From the NCBI RefSeq assembly GCF_002811985.1, contig NZ_NPDU01000046.1, positions 1-34,996 on the forward strand: 34,996 nt of DNA. The letters run 5' to 3'. The notes beneath the pieces were generated by a model. It ran no database searches, was not told the DNA's origin, and saw nothing but the letters and a program-made list of their open reading frames with translations. Source of the DNA: Leptospira adleri (GTDB lineage Bacteria > Spirochaetota > Leptospiria > Leptospirales > Leptospiraceae). Of this stretch, positions 1 to 14,607 are shown in pieces (positions within the stretch are counted from its first letter, which is position 1; every line of letters begins with the position of its first letter). Position numbers and translations under genes: made by a program.

Positions 1-2441
<2,441 letters not shown>

Positions 2442-2486
2442 TCCTTAGAAGAAATCTTGTCGATTCTTGAGCGTATCAATGTGCCT

Positions 2487-2511
2487 AGGAAATTTGTGTT
2501 TTAAATTTCCT
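2487..2511. terminator. Hairpin between convergent genes
   Basis: AGGAAATTT (2487-2495) pairs perfectly with AAATTTCCT (2503-2511) across a 7-nt T-rich loop, and a T-rich stretch follows at 2517-2526. It sits 46 bases after the smc stop and 42 bases beyond the stop of the opposing gene, as expected for a shared bidirectional terminator. The stem is AT-rich, so strength is uncertain. Confidence 0.5.
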
Positions 2512-2552
2512 GAGGTATGTTTTGTTTTGAAATTCGATTGAAGATTGAGTTT

Positions 2553-3077
2553 TTAGGAATAATCTTCCGGCGTAAGGATGTGAATTGGGTTTGGTTCGAA
2601 TTCCAACCTTTTTATGATCTCGTTTTTTAGTAGGTCTAGGTGCCAGATATAGCTGTAGATATTTTGAAAGGTGGGACATCCCACATTCAAAACTCTATCA
2701 AGGTAAATTCCGCCTCCAGAATCATCCAGCCAGAAAAGGTAATTCACCATAAAACAACGGGAAACACCGTGGGCGGCCGCTAAAACACCGAGAAGAGCCC
2801 AAATTCCGGTATCAATTCTCATATTCATTCTTCTGAGTTTTCCTTGATCCCTCTGATAAAGAGTTTTTCGAGCGTTCTGATTGATTCTCCTAAGAGAAAG
2901 AATGAGTTTCTGATATCTCCTCAAAAGTGTTAAAATTCGTTTCGGAAGCTCTTTTCTTTCTTTCTCGCTCAAACGATTCAAATATTTTTCAGGGATGAGG
3001 ATCGTCTCGACGTTCATCCTGGATAAAACTAAAGCGGATTGAATTTCTTGATTTGTGTTTAGAAAGATTTGTCCCAT
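2553..3077 (-). CDS. DUF1564-like Leptospira family protein
   Basis: Function unknown. The sequence resembles the large leptospiral paralogous family DUF1564: an N-terminal TLLIPEKYL-like segment (here ETILIPEKYLNRL), a basic LRRYQKLILS block, a TLYQ motif, and then an IWALLGVLAAAHGVSRCFMVNYLFWLD helix pair. It is soluble-looking, with no signal peptide. I chose the ATG at 3077 (174 aa), which has AAAAGAG just upstream and gives the usual family length. A GTG at 3224 would give 223 aa and overlap the upstream HD-GYP gene, but it has no visible ribosome binding site. It lies about 115 bases downstream of the HD-GYP gene on the same strand and may be co-transcribed. Family assignment is from memory of its motifs. 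Confidence 0.7.
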   Translation of the reverse strand: MGQIFLNTNQEIQSALVLSRMNVETILIPEKYLNRLSEKERKELPKRILTLLRRYQKLILSLRRINQNARKTLYQRDQGKLRRMNMRIDTGIWALLGVLAAAHGVSRCFMVNYLFWLDDSGGGIYLDRVLNVGCPTFQNIYSYIWHLDLLKNEIIKRLEFEPNPIHILTPEDYS

Positions 3078-3192
3078 ACTCTTTTCGGTTCCGGAAAAGA
3101 ATCGAACGCGGTCTTTTAAAGGAAAAAAACGTACCGGGTAGTGGAAGATTCGATCTTTCCAATTTTCAAAGGCCTTCTTGAAAATTGGGCGA

Positions 3193-4233
3193 TTATACGA
3201 AACTTTCCTCGCTTTGTTGTTCACCGTTCATTTGAGTGTGAGCGGTAAATTCCACTTTGGCGCGTAAAAGATCCACTATGTTTTCGCTGAACACTTCTAC
3301 AATCTCCGGGTCGAAGGAAATCCCGGATTGGGATCGAATGTATTCCACGGCTTGTCCGATCGGCCATCCGTTTTTGTAAGGACGATTTGTGGTCAAAGCG
3401 TCGAAGACGTCCGCAACCGATGCGATCCTTGCGGAGAGACTGATTTCTTCTCCCTTACATCCGTAAGGATAACCGGATCCGTCCCATTTTTCATGATGGC
3501 CGATACAAATCTCTCTCGCGACTTTTAGAAGTCCGGTTTCGTGTTCACCGATGATATCGGCGCCGATGATCGGATGCGTTTTGATGATTTCGAATTCTTC
3601 CGACGTCAGTCTTCCGTTTTTTCTTAGGATAGAATCCGGTATTCCGATTTTACCGACGTCGTGCATCGCCGAGGCGTTGTAAATGTCTTCGATTTCTTCC
3701 AAGGGAAGTCCATAATGTTTTGCTAATACTTCGCAGTATTTGCTCATTCTTAAAATGTGATTTCCGGTTTCGTTGTCTCTGTATTCGGAGGCTATCACCA
3801 ATCTCCGGATAATTTCCAAGCGGGAGGATTTGATCTCCAACAGCCTACTTAGCTCGAGATGGGATTTGATTCTTGCTTTGAATATCGTGGGACTGAACGG
3901 CTTTTTTACAAAGTCGACCGCACCTAAATTGAAACCTAACGTTTCGATTTTCGGGTCTTCGATGGATGTGATAAAAATCACCGGAATGTCGGTTGTCTGA
4001 GGATTGTTTTTTAATTTACGGCAAACTTCAACGCCTCCGATCTGAGGCATCATAATATCCATAAGAATTAAATCAGGCTGATTGGTTCTCGCCAATTGAA
4101 CCGCTAAGTTCGGATCTTGAACGAGGATCGTTTCGTAATCCTTTTCCAAATGATGTTGAATCACTTGTAGATCCAACAGGCTGTCTTCCACTACCATCAC
4201 TTTCTTTTTTCTGGGCGCCGGAACTGTATGCAT
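3193..4233 (-). CDS. Response regulator with HD-GYP output domain (probable cyclic-di-GMP phosphodiesterase)
   Basis: 346 aa starting at the ATG at 4233, preceded by GAGAAGAAA; an ATG at 4434 in the same frame would add 67 residues of unconvincing sequence. Residues 11-125 form a REC receiver: acidic pocket E16/D17, phospho-acceptor D59 in LILMDIMMP, and K110 in FVKKPFSP. A helical linker leads into an HD-GYP domain at about 145-330, with H191-D192 in HDVGKIGIP and the full signature HHEKWDGSGYP at 246-256. All diagnostic residues are present, so catalytic hydrolysis of cyclic di-GMP is likely. Phosphorylation would control it, but no histidine kinase is nearby. It is followed by the DUF1564-like gene on the same strand. 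Confidence 0.93.
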   Translation of the reverse strand: MHTVPAPRKKKVMVVEDSLLDLQVIQHHLEKDYETILVQDPNLAVQLARTNQPDLILMDIMMPQIGGVEVCRKLKNNPQTTDIPVIFITSIEDPKIETLGFNLGAVDFVKKPFSPTIFKARIKSHLELSRLLEIKSSRLEIIRRLVIASEYRDNETGNHILRMSKYCEVLAKHYGLPLEEIEDIYNASAMHDVGKIGIPDSILRKNGRLTSEEFEIIKTHPIIGADIIGEHETGLLKVAREICIGHHEKWDGSGYPYGCKGEEISLSARIASVADVFDALTTNRPYKNGWPIGQAVEYIRSQSGISFDPEIVEVFSENIVDLLRAKVEFTAHTQMNGEQQSEESFV

Positions 4234-4881
4234 TTTCTTCTCTCGAATAAATAGTCTGGAGAAACCGAATCGGAGTTTAGCTTCTGCGAATTTTCTTTCT
4301 GTTCTAAATGACTTATAAATAAATATGAATAATCGATCCTTATCGAAAAAAATAGTACCAAAGATTAGAAAAAAATAGAGTTCAAGAATTACTCGAGTAG
4401 ATTCATCTCTTTCGGATTCATAGGAACGCTCCATTCGCGAAAAGAAGTCGAACGATCGTTCTTATTAGAAAATAAGTCAATTGAGTCAATTTATTTCATT
4501 TGAAAGATCGGAATCGGATTTTTATGGATCTGAAATTCTTTGTTGAATCCCGCGATTTGAAGAATTTTAGAAGGAATGTCCGTTTTTTTTGACTCAGCTC
4601 CGGTAAGCTATATTCTATTTTTTGAAAGTATTTGTGGTTTAATTCGAGTCAAAATCGACTCAGAAAAGCCGGCTTTTTCAAAATGAAGAATTTATTCCGA
4701 GGAAATCGATCCATTCTTTCAGATCTTAATTCTTCCGGAAAATCGGATGATGGAAGAGGAGAATGATTCGTCCGGAAGGATGGACCGGGAAACTCATTCT
4801 AAGCCAAAATTGTAAAAAGGAAGACGGCATTTTTAGAAGCCTTCTTGACGAAGCGGAGTCTTCGAAAGATCTCTACAGAAG
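4234..4881. other. Divergent intergenic region, 648 bp, no convincing gene
   Basis: Separates the leftward HD-GYP gene from rightward thiG. I see no TPP riboswitch consensus (neither the CUGAGA box nor the ACC-GAUCUGGAUAAUGCC region) upstream of thiG. Local structure includes the inverted repeat GAGTC-AAAATC-GACTC (4646-4661) and the palindrome AAAAGCCGGCTTTT (4664-4677), which may mark the end of a transcript or an operator. Two short frames (about 4683-4766 and 4764-4919) are joined by an ATGA overlap. Neither looks like ThiS and neither is supported as a gene. Confidence 0.5.
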
Positions 4882-5709
4882 ATGTCAAACGTATCTAAAG
4901 AAAACGAGGATTCTCTTGTAATCGCAGGAAAGACCTTTCGTTCGAGACTCTTTCTTGGAACCGGAAAATTTTCCTCCGGCAGAATTATGAAAGAAGCGAT
5001 CGACGCTTCCGAGACAGAAGTCGTCACGGTCGCTCTGAGAAGAGTCGATTTGGAATCGCCGGAAGACGATATTCTATCGCATATAGATCGTGATCGAATC
5101 CTTCTTCTTGCCAATACGAGCGGAGCACGCGACGCGGAAGAAGCCGTACGTTTGGCAATTCTTGCGAGAGATTTGGGAGCGGGGGATTGGGTAAAATTGG
5201 AAGTCACTCCCGATCCGGTATATCTTCTTCCCGATCCGATCGAAACTTTAAAGGCGGCGAAGATCCTAGTCAAAGACGGTTTTAAAGTTCTACCGTATAT
5301 CAACGCGGATCCGATTCTTTGCAAACATCTAGAAGATGCGGGTTGTGCAACCGTGATGCCTTTGGGTTCGCCGATCGGTTCCAATTTAGGAATTTCAACA
5401 AGAACCAATTTGGAAATCATCATCTCTCAATCCAAAATCCCGGTCGTCGTCGACGCGGGGCTCGGGCTTCCATCTCACGCGGCCGAAGCGATGGAACTCG
5501 GAGCGGACGCGGTTCTCGTAAACACCGCGATCGCGATCGCTAAAGATCCGGTTTCCATAGCGAAGGCTTTTAAACTCGCGACGATCGCCGGAAGAATGGG
5601 CCGTCTTTACGGCGGAAGCGGATCTAAGTTTCAATGGCAGGCTTCCGCGTCCAGTCCTCTCACCGGATTTTTAAACGAAGAGGAAAGAAATGTACACGGA
5701 GATTTTTGA
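4882..5709 (+). CDS. thiG: Thiazole synthase ThiG
   Basis: 275 aa. Condenses 1-deoxy-D-xylulose 5-phosphate, dehydroglycine and ThiS-thiocarboxylate into the thiazole phosphate of thiamine; cytosolic TIM barrel. It opens with the family segment [19 protein letters not shown], then [10 protein letters not shown] and [16 protein letters not shown]105 in GDWVKLEV is the expected Schiff-base lysine. Phosphate-binding loops [14 protein letters not shown] and [31 protein letters not shown], plus the C-terminal [12 protein letters not shown], are intact. Length is normal, slightly N-extended. Overlaps thiH by 20 bases, so the two are translationally coupled. No thiS is visible next to it. Confidence 0.96.
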   Translation: MSNVSKENEDSLVIAGKTFRSRLFLGTGKFSSGRIMKEAIDASETEVVTVALRRVDLESPEDDILSHIDRDRILLLANTSGARDAEEAVRLAILARDLGAGDWVKLEVTPDPVYLLPDPIETLKAAKILVKDGFKVLPYINADPILCKHLEDAGCATVMPLGSPIGSNLGISTRTNLEIIISQSKIPVVVDAGLGLPSHAAEAMELGADAVLVNTAIAIAKDPVSIAKAFKLATIAGRMGRLYGGSGSKFQWQASASSPLTGFLNEEERNVHGDF

Positions 5710-6823
5710 AAGAACTTCGTTTGCGGAAGGTTCGGAAATCATCCGATCCAAAAAGAAGGAAGACGTGGAAAGGGCTTTACATCGGGCTTCTTCGCGTCTT
5801 TCTCTCGACTTTGAAGACTATCTTTCTCTCGTTTCTCCGAACGCTTTTTCGTATCTCGAACCGATGGCTCGTCTTTCCAAGGAAATCAAAAAGGAAAGAT
5901 TCGGAAATACGATTCAGCTTTTTATGCCGTTGTATCTTTCCAACGAATGTCGCTCCTCTTGTCTTTATTGCGGATTCAGTTATGAGAATAAGATTCCGAG
6001 AAAAACTCTAACCGAGGAGGAAATCCGGAAAGAAGCGGAGGTTCTCCAAAAAAAAGGAATCCGTCATCTCGTGATTCTTACCGGCGAGGATTATAGTAAG
6101 ACAAGTTTAGATTATATCCTCCGAGCCGTTTCCATTCTAGAAGAATTTTTTGATTCGCTTTCGATCGAAGTCTATCCTTTGGATACGGACGATTATCAAA
6201 CCGCGATCGAATCCGGGGTGGACGGTTTAATCGTCTATCAGGAAACCTATGACAAAAAAGTCTATGCGGAGAATCACTACAGAGGAATCAAAAAAAATAT
6301 GTTCTATCGTTTGGAAGCTCCGGAACGGGGAGGAAAGGCCGGTTTTCGAAAGATCGGAATCGGAGCCCTTCTCGGACTTTCGGATCCTTTGGGAGAGATG
6401 TATAAACTCGGAGAACATGCAAAATATCTAATAAAGCAATATTGGAAAACCTCTTTTCAGATTTCTCTTCCGAGAATGCGTCCTGCGGCCGGAGATTTTC
6501 AAAAAATCGTTTCCGTGAACGATCGTGATTTTGTCCGATTTCTTTTAGCGCTTCGAATCTCGTTTCCGGATCTGGGTCTCGTTTTATCGACGAGAGAATC
6601 TCCTCGTCTCAGGGATCATCTCGCGACTCTCGGGATCACGAGCATGTCCGTGGAATCCAAAACGGAGCCGGGAGGTTATTCGAACTCGGGCGCGCTGAAA
6701 CAATTTGAAATCGAAGACAATCGTTCCGTCTCCGATCTTGCGGCTTCCCTCCGGAGATCGGGGCTGGACCCGGTCTTTAAGGATTTCGATCGGGCCTTGT
6801 TGTTCTCGAAAGAAACTCTCTGA
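5690..6823 (+). CDS. thiH: 2-iminoacetate synthase ThiH (radical SAM)
   Basis: 377 aa. Cleaves tyrosine with S-adenosylmethionine to give dehydroglycine (2-iminoacetate) and p-cresol, supplying the glycine-derived unit to ThiG. The radical-SAM iron-sulfur motif CxxxCxxC is C87, C91, C94 ([10 protein letters not shown]). It is followed by ThiH-typical segments EIYPLDT-like ([11 protein letters not shown] region), [38 protein letters not shown] and the C-terminal [12 protein letters not shown]. The ATG at 5690 has AGGAAAG upstream and lies inside the end of thiG. This is the oxygen-sensitive ThiH route rather than the ThiO glycine oxidase, which is notable in an aerobic spirochaete, although radical-SAM enzymes do occur in aerobes. 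Confidence 0.96.
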   Translation: MYTEIFERTSFAEGSEIIRSKKKEDVERALHRASSRLSLDFEDYLSLVSPNAFSYLEPMARLSKEIKKERFGNTIQLFMPLYLSNECRSSCLYCGFSYENKIPRKTLTEEEIRKEAEVLQKKGIRHLVILTGEDYSKTSLDYILRAVSILEEFFDSLSIEVYPLDTDDYQTAIESGVDGLIVYQETYDKKVYAENHYRGIKKNMFYRLEAPERGGKAGFRKIGIGALLGLSDPLGEMYKLGEHAKYLIKQYWKTSFQISLPRMRPAAGDFQKIVSVNDRDFVRFLLALRISFPDLGLVLSTRESPRLRDHLATLGITSMSVESKTEPGGYSNSGALKQFEIEDNRSVSDLAASLRRSGLDPVFKDFDRALLFSKETL

Positions 6824-6861
6824 TTCTTTTTTTCCGAAAGCCGATCGATCCGTACGATCGC

Positions 6862-6955
6862 GTAACGTAGGAACTCCTATGAGAATCGATCGAAGATCCG
6901 TCCGCTTGAGCCTGGCAATCCTGCAAGAGGGCAGAATCTGTTGGAACTCCATCGA
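6862..6955. repeat. Diverged copy of the GGAACTCC-paired repeat (13.9-14.3 kb family)
   Basis: Contains GGAACTCC at 6870-6877 (arms TA/TA: TAGGAACTCCTA) and again at 6943-6950, 73 bases apart. The left end GTAGGAACTCCTATG and right end CAGAATCTGTTGGAACTCC match both ends of the tandem units at 13956-14250, while the middle is largely diverged. Lies directly after thiH. Confidence 0.65.
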
Positions 6956-7052
6956 GTTCACTTTTCCTGCGAAGTCGGTTTTTACCAGACTTTCGTCTTG
7001 GCTCGCAGCGCCGTTGAGGCCAGAACGCGGTTCATTCGAAATTTATAATAAG

Positions 7053-7146
7053 ATATGTAAGAGTTCCCACAATCAAAGTTGCAACCGACTTTCGTGAGAA
7101 TTGGGATTGTTCTGTGTTACGCAAAAATGTAAGAGTTCCCACAATC
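7053..7146. repeat. Paired GAGTTCC repeat, opposite orientation
   Basis: TGTAAGAGTTCCCACAATCA occurs at 7056-7075 and again at 7128-7147. The GAGTTCC cores (7061, 7133) are 72 bases apart and on the strand opposite to the pair at 6870/6943, so the 6.86-7.15 kb spacer contains two motif pairs facing each other. No open reading frame of note lies here. Confidence 0.7.
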
Positions 7147-7284
7147 AATGCCTTGGAGCCGATTTTTAGAATCAGCCGGAACAAAACTGACCGTCAGAAA
7201 CCGCTTTCAAAGCGGTTTGATCTTCTTTCAAAAATCGGATCGATTTGAAATTTTATCTTTTTTTGAATTTGAAAAAGGCATAAA

Positions 7285-7308
7285 AAAAGAGCGGGGAACC
7301 GCTCTTTT
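7285..7308 (-). terminator. Rho-independent terminator of the Cys-rich protein gene
   Basis: AAAAGAGCGG (7285-7294) and CCGCTCTTTT (7299-7308) form a perfect 10-bp stem with a GGAA loop. Read leftward, the stem ends in a run of seven T (7288-7282). It lies 35 bases after the stop of the gene ending at 7343. Confidence 0.85.
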
Positions 7309-7342
7309 CATTCTAACATAAAAGATCTTAGAATCGATCTTT

Positions 7343-7627
7343 CTATTTTTTATTCGCGTTGTATGCGTTCACAATACATTCGTTAAACGGTTTGCACTGA
7401 TTTTTGTGGTTCTCAAAACAGGCGGCGACCGCTTGCGAGTGTTTTTTGCAGGAATTCAAACATCCGGCTTTCACCTTTGTTTTTTCATCCGCGCTTAACT
7501 TTCTCGGAGCGTTTTGCTCCACACATCCCGAATAAAAACCGCAGATTTCACTGCAGACCGGGGATTGAGCTGGCACTGACTGAGCCAGAAGGAAGAAAGA
7601 AAGAATCATTAGAAAGAAATATTTCAA
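7343..7627 (-). CDS. Small exported Cys-rich protein, leptospiral type
   Basis: 94 aa. N-terminal signal peptide ([22 protein letters not shown], cleavage probably after Ala-Gln around residue 21). The mature part, about 72 aa, has eight cysteines with CxxxC spacings ([34 protein letters not shown]), suggesting a small helical protein tied by disulfides in the periplasm or outside. Start is TTG at 7627 with a strong TAAGGAGAAG ribosome binding site; there is no better start. It sits just after tRNA-Met and has its own terminator. Small Cys-rich exported proteins of this kind are common in Leptospira; the function is not known to me. A link to the DsbD-like gene 5 kb away is only a guess. Confidence 0.8.
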   Translation of the reverse strand: MKYFFLMILSFFLLAQSVPAQSPVCSEICGFYSGCVEQNAPRKLSADEKTKVKAGCLNSCKKHSQAVAACFENHKNQCKPFNECIVNAYNANKK

Positions 7628-7645
7628 TGTCTTCTCCTTAAAACT

Positions 7646-7726
<81 letters not shown>

Positions 7727-7797
7727 TGTTGGACCCGATAAGTCGGTTCCAGTGCTATTTTTTTGAAGGGAATAGACCTGTCAAGGTTTCTTGAACT

Positions 7798-9084
7798 TCA
7801 GGATTTCCAGATTTCTATCAGAGATTTCCATGAGGAAACGTTTGCGATTTCGTCAATTTTTTTCGTCGAAAGCGAGTCTCGTTCTTTCCATTTTTGAAGA
7901 ATCAAATCGTTTGTTGCGGATTGAAGAGATTTCCAAACCTCTCTCGTGGATTCGTCCGAAGAAATAATCTGAGAAGATTCTTGAATGATTTTCATACGAT
8001 CCAGGAGTTCCGGAATTTCAAGTTCTTCCAATTCCTCTCTTCGAACTTCCAAGTGAGAATCCAAAATCTTTTTGGAAACTTCGAATTCTTTCTGGAGAAG
8101 TTCGAAAAAGAATCTCTCGTCGGTTTCCAGATGTCTCGCGATCCGCGCGGCGAAACGGTGTTCCGTGAGGTCCCTCCAAGATTCACTTTTCGTAAACTTT
8201 CTATTGGAATCGGAATTCAAAAAAGAAACGTTTCCGGCTTCCCATTTTTCCCAAGCGTCCAAGATCGAAGAATTCAAAACTAAAAATACAAAGGAGGCAC
8301 TGAGCCAGGGAGAAATCGCAATCTCAACTGAAGTTTCACCGAAGACCGGAGCGTTTTCGAAATCGAGTCCCGCGAGAATCGATCCGGAACGTGCGATCCA
8401 CACGGGAAGAATTTCCTTCATGCAAGAAAGATCGATTCTTAAACCCTGAAACGTAAATTCGAGATCGGAAACCGTTTCGTTAAAAAGATAAATCGCAAAT
8501 AAACTCTGAACCGCGCCGAGCTTCGGCGTGACGAGAATCTTTTGATTTCCCTTTTCCAGAATTTTTTCCACGAAGTTCTCGGGGATTTCCGCTTCTAAAA
8601 TTCTTTCCAGAGAATCGTTTGCTTCCGAAGAGATCAAAAACTCCAACTGAAAAATCCGAGACTCATCATTCTTCTTTGTCTTTTGAAATCGTTCCGCGCC
8701 GATCCTTTCTTCCAAAAAAGAAATTTTCGATGCGATGGATTCTTCCGGCGATGCAAAAGGGAAATAGAATAAATTCTTCCAAACAAAAGGAGGAAACGTC
8801 CGGGAAGGAATTCCCGGAAATGGCAAATTGGAAAATTCGGTTAAGGCTCTTATGGAACGATCGGCTTGGCGCAAAGAATCGGGAAGTTCTGATTGTTCAA
8901 TCGCGGTTTCCGAAAATTCGATACAATAACTTGCGTTCTGCTCCGCGGCCCAGTGTTTCAAAGGGAGATAGAATTCTTTCAGAACGGAGTCGGACGGTCG
9001 ATCCTTTGCAAACAAGAATTCTAACGTTTCTTGGCCGACCATTTTTTTTAGAGCTGCCTCGGTCAGGAATTGAATCTGTTTCAT
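7798..9084 (-). CDS. Uncharacterised protein, 428 aa
   Basis: I do not recognise this protein. It has no signal peptide or clear membrane span (a hydrophobic stretch, WLSASFVFLVLNSSIL near residue 265, is probably buried). The N-terminal half is mixed alpha/beta; the C-terminal 140 residues are Glu/Lys-rich and helical, with likely coiled coil around EVSKKILDSHLEVRREELEELEIPELLDRMK. Start ATG at 9084; the ribosome binding site is weak. The frame is long and well biased in codon use, so it is probably a real gene. Lies between tRNA-Met and divergent glnA; the spacing gives no functional clue. Confidence 0.75.
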   Translation of the reverse strand: MKQIQFLTEAALKKMVGQETLEFLFAKDRPSDSVLKEFYLPLKHWAAEQNASYCIEFSETAIEQSELPDSLRQADRSIRALTEFSNLPFPGIPSRTFPPFVWKNLFYFPFASPEESIASKISFLEERIGAERFQKTKKNDESRIFQLEFLISSEANDSLERILEAEIPENFVEKILEKGNQKILVTPKLGAVQSLFAIYLFNETVSDLEFTFQGLRIDLSCMKEILPVWIARSGSILAGLDFENAPVFGETSVEIAISPWLSASFVFLVLNSSILDAWEKWEAGNVSFLNSDSNRKFTKSESWRDLTEHRFAARIARHLETDERFFFELLQKEFEVSKKILDSHLEVRREELEELEIPELLDRMKIIQESSQIISSDESTREVWKSLQSATNDLILQKWKERDSLSTKKIDEIANVSSWKSLIEIWKS

Positions 9085-10833
<1,749 letters not shown>

Positions 10834-10874
10834 TCGGAACGAGCGTCAAGAGCGCTCTTCGGTTTAGAGAATTT

Positions 10875-10902
10875 AAAAAAGCCCGGGAAACCGGGCTTTT
10901 TT
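10875..10902 (+). terminator. Rho-independent terminator of glnA
   Basis: GCCCGG (10881-10886), tetraloop GAAA, CCGGGC (10891-10896), flanked by six A and six T that extend the stem. It starts 42 bases after the glnA stop. Textbook form; it could also work leftward. Confidence 0.93.
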
Positions 10903-10925
10903 ATTTGAGGAAGATAGAAGAAGTG

Positions 10926-11218
10926 GATTCTTCTCGTCGGAGTTCCGACCTTTTTCGTGCTATCATTGGCGGCCCCACCCAGATTGGGTGGAGGAGGCGG
11001 GCTCGCGGGAAAACTCGGGAGATTTTTCTCTATCAGAAAAGTTGCATGTTGTCAAGAAGGATTCTTCTTGTCGGAGTTCCGACCTTTTTCGTGCTATCAT
11101 TGGCGGCCCCGCCCAGATTGGGTGGAGGAGGCGGGCTCGCGGGAAAACTCGGGAGACTTTTCTCTATCAGAAAAGTTGCATGTTTGCAAGAAGGATTCTT
11201 CTCGTCGGAGTTCCGACA
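10926..11218. repeat. Tandem repeat, 134-bp period, two full units plus the start of a third
   Basis: Units start at 10926, 11060 and 11194, each with GATTCTTCT(C/T)GTCGGAGTTCCGAC; the third stops after about 25 bases. The two full units differ at only a handful of positions. Each is bounded by the perfect palindrome GTCGGA-GT-TCCGAC and contains an internal hairpin CCACCCA-GAT-TGGGTGG (10975-10991; the second unit has CCGCCCA, still able to pair as G-U in RNA) next to GGAGGAGGCGGG. Open frames across it arise only because the repeat carries few stops. A third genomic copy lies at 20701-20850. It fills most of the 420-bp gap between glnA and the convergent gene at 11254. Confidence 0.92.
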
Positions 11219-11253
11219 GGTTTCTTCTTCAAAAAATTTTAATTTAAGAAAAG

Positions 11254-11982
<729 letters not shown>

Positions 11983-12259
11983 CCCCTTGATTTTCGGCAG
12001 GTTTTTACTTTTAGGTGAGTTCGGAATCCCTGAAAACCGCGGGTCGACGCGGAAAGGAATACGGAGAATCGCCGTTTGGATTCACAATTCTCAGAGCGTT
12101 TCAAAATCATAGTTCGAAAAAAAATATCCATTTAGGACGGCCTAACGTCTAAACTACGAGTTCAAGCTCATCTTTGCTCGGAATCGGGTTGACCCCCGTT
12201 TTTTTTGCAAAAGCATTGTTTCTTGGATGAAGTTTAGGTTTTTTCTGGTCGTTTGATCC

Positions 12260-13645
<1,386 letters not shown>

Positions 13646-13658
13646 GGTGAAAACAGAA

Positions 13659-13871
13659 ATGGCCGTTTCTTCAATCGATCGGATTTTTAATTGGTGTGTG
13701 GACTTTTTGATCTTTGGCGCCAAAGTCTTAGGGATTACTTACAACGAAATCAACGTTTATATCTTTTGTGTGATCTGGCCTCTTTTTACTTTGATTCTAA
13801 TCGGATTTATTCTTTTACTCCTCAGAACCAATCGAAAACTAAGAGCGGAACTTTTGAAAAAAAGAGCGTAA
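13659..13871 (+). CDS. Small membrane protein downstream of the DsbD-like gene
   Basis: 70 aa from the ATG at 13659; a GTG at 13647 in the same frame would give 74 aa and follow the dsbD-like stop by one base. One clear membrane span (VYIFCVIWPLFTLILIGFILLLL), a possible amphipathic or weaker span before it (FNWCVDFLIFGAKVLGI), then a basic tail RTNRKLRAELLKKRA. Family unknown. The tight spacing suggests co-transcription and perhaps a shared complex with the thiol transporter. Confidence 0.65.
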   Translation: MAVSSIDRIFNWCVDFLIFGAKVLGITYNEINVYIFCVIWPLFTLILIGFILLLLRTNRKLRAELLKKRA

Positions 13872-13883
13872 TCATTTTCTGCG

Positions 13884-13920
13884 GAATCAAACTCCCGCGA
13901 TTCTTTTTTTCAAAAAGAAT
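13884..13920 (+). terminator. Candidate terminator after the DsbD-like operon
   Basis: GAATC (13884-13888) pairs with GATTC (13899-13903) ahead of seven T (13904-13910). An overlapping alternative is ATTCTTTTT/AAAAAGAAT (13900-13920) with a 3-nt loop. Stems are short or AT-only, so this is tentative. Confidence 0.4.
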
Positions 13921-13955
13921 TTCAATCCATTTTGCCAAGCGTGTGTTTTAGAATT

Positions 13956-14250
13956 CGCTCGAGAGTTGTTAGGCGTGATTCGTTGAGTTTTGCAAAAATG
14001 TGGGAACTCCTATGGATCCATGATCTGGAAATCAATCTGTTTTGGAGGTCCATGATGGCGGAAGAGACAGAATCTGTGGGAACTCCCTCTAAGAATTTAA
14101 CAGCAATTGACGTGCGCGCTCGAGAGTCGATGGATGTGATTCGTCGAGTTTTGCAAAGATGTAGGAACTCCCATGGACCAATGATCCGGAAATCAATCTG
14201 TTTTGGAGGTCCATGATGGCGGAAGAGACAGAATTTGTGGGAACTCCCTC
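13956..14250. repeat. Two direct repeat units (134 bp each, 161 bp apart) bounded by GGAACTCC palindromes
   Basis: Unit 1 is 13956-14089 and unit 2 is 14117-14250; they align without gaps and are nearly identical. Each starts CGCTCGAGAGT, contains GTRGGAACTCCYATGG, then AATCAATCTGTTTTGGAGGTCCATGATGG (written here as the span 14032-14058 in unit 1), and ends GAATYTGTGGGAACTCCCTC. GGAACTCC cores are at 14003, 14079, 14164 and 14240, so each unit holds two cores 76 bases apart. A diverged relative is at 6862-6955. No credible coding sequence. Confidence 0.9.
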
Positions 14251-14389
14251 ATTTTCTCACGATCCGAAGACTTTACCGTGAACTGTCTTGTTAGGCTTTG
14301 GAATGAGAGTTTCTTTTTCATAAAAATAACACGGAATTTGTTTTAAAACTCGAATGCGGAAAGAATTCTCTTTTATAAAATTCGATTTC

Positions 14390-14481
14390 TTTGTGAGAGT
14401 TCCCACAAATTACAACGAGTCCGACTGCCTGTGGAATTCTAAACCTTTCCATATCGGTCCGAAAAAGTATGAGTTCCTACT
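14390..14481. repeat. GAGTTCC palindrome pair, 74 bases apart
   Basis: TTTGTG-AGAGTTCC-CACAAA at 14390-14409 and AAAGTA-TGAGTTCC-TACTTT at about 14464-14483. The octamer core is shared but the arms are different and each is self-complementary, so the second copy is not a simple duplicate of the first. The interior is unrelated to the two units just upstream. Confidence 0.75.
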
Positions 14482-14542
14482 TTTTTAGTTTGAGGACAAC
14501 GATCCAATAACGGCGGGTCGAAAGAATTATAAGCGGAGAAGA

Positions 14543-14573
14543 GCCGTCGGAACTCAAACTTGGTTCCAACGGC
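14543..14573. terminator. Strong hairpin downstream of lgt
   Basis: GCCGTCGGAAC (14543-14553) pairs with GTTCCAACGGC (14563-14573), 10 of 11 bases, with a 9-nt loop. It lies 34 bases beyond the lgt stop (lgt reads leftward), so it may end that transcript, but no T run follows in either direction. It includes one GGAACTC core, linking it to the palindrome family. Confidence 0.4.
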
Positions 14574-14607
14574 GGATGGAAGTCGATCGAAACGGCTTAG
14601 GCTTAAA

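Noticed and set aside
4683..4919. Two short linked frames upstream of thiG as a possible ThiS
   Set aside because: Neither ends in Gly-Gly nor shows the ThiS beta-grasp pattern; the second runs into thiG in another frame.
6862..7146. CRISPR-like array
   Set aside because: The repeated core is a short palindrome in pairs, in both orientations, with no run of regular repeat-spacer units and no cas genes.
13932..14216. 94 aa frame across the 13.9-14.25 kb repeats
   Set aside because: Encodes a duplicated peptide only because the DNA is duplicated; the diverged copy at 6.9 kb does not preserve it.
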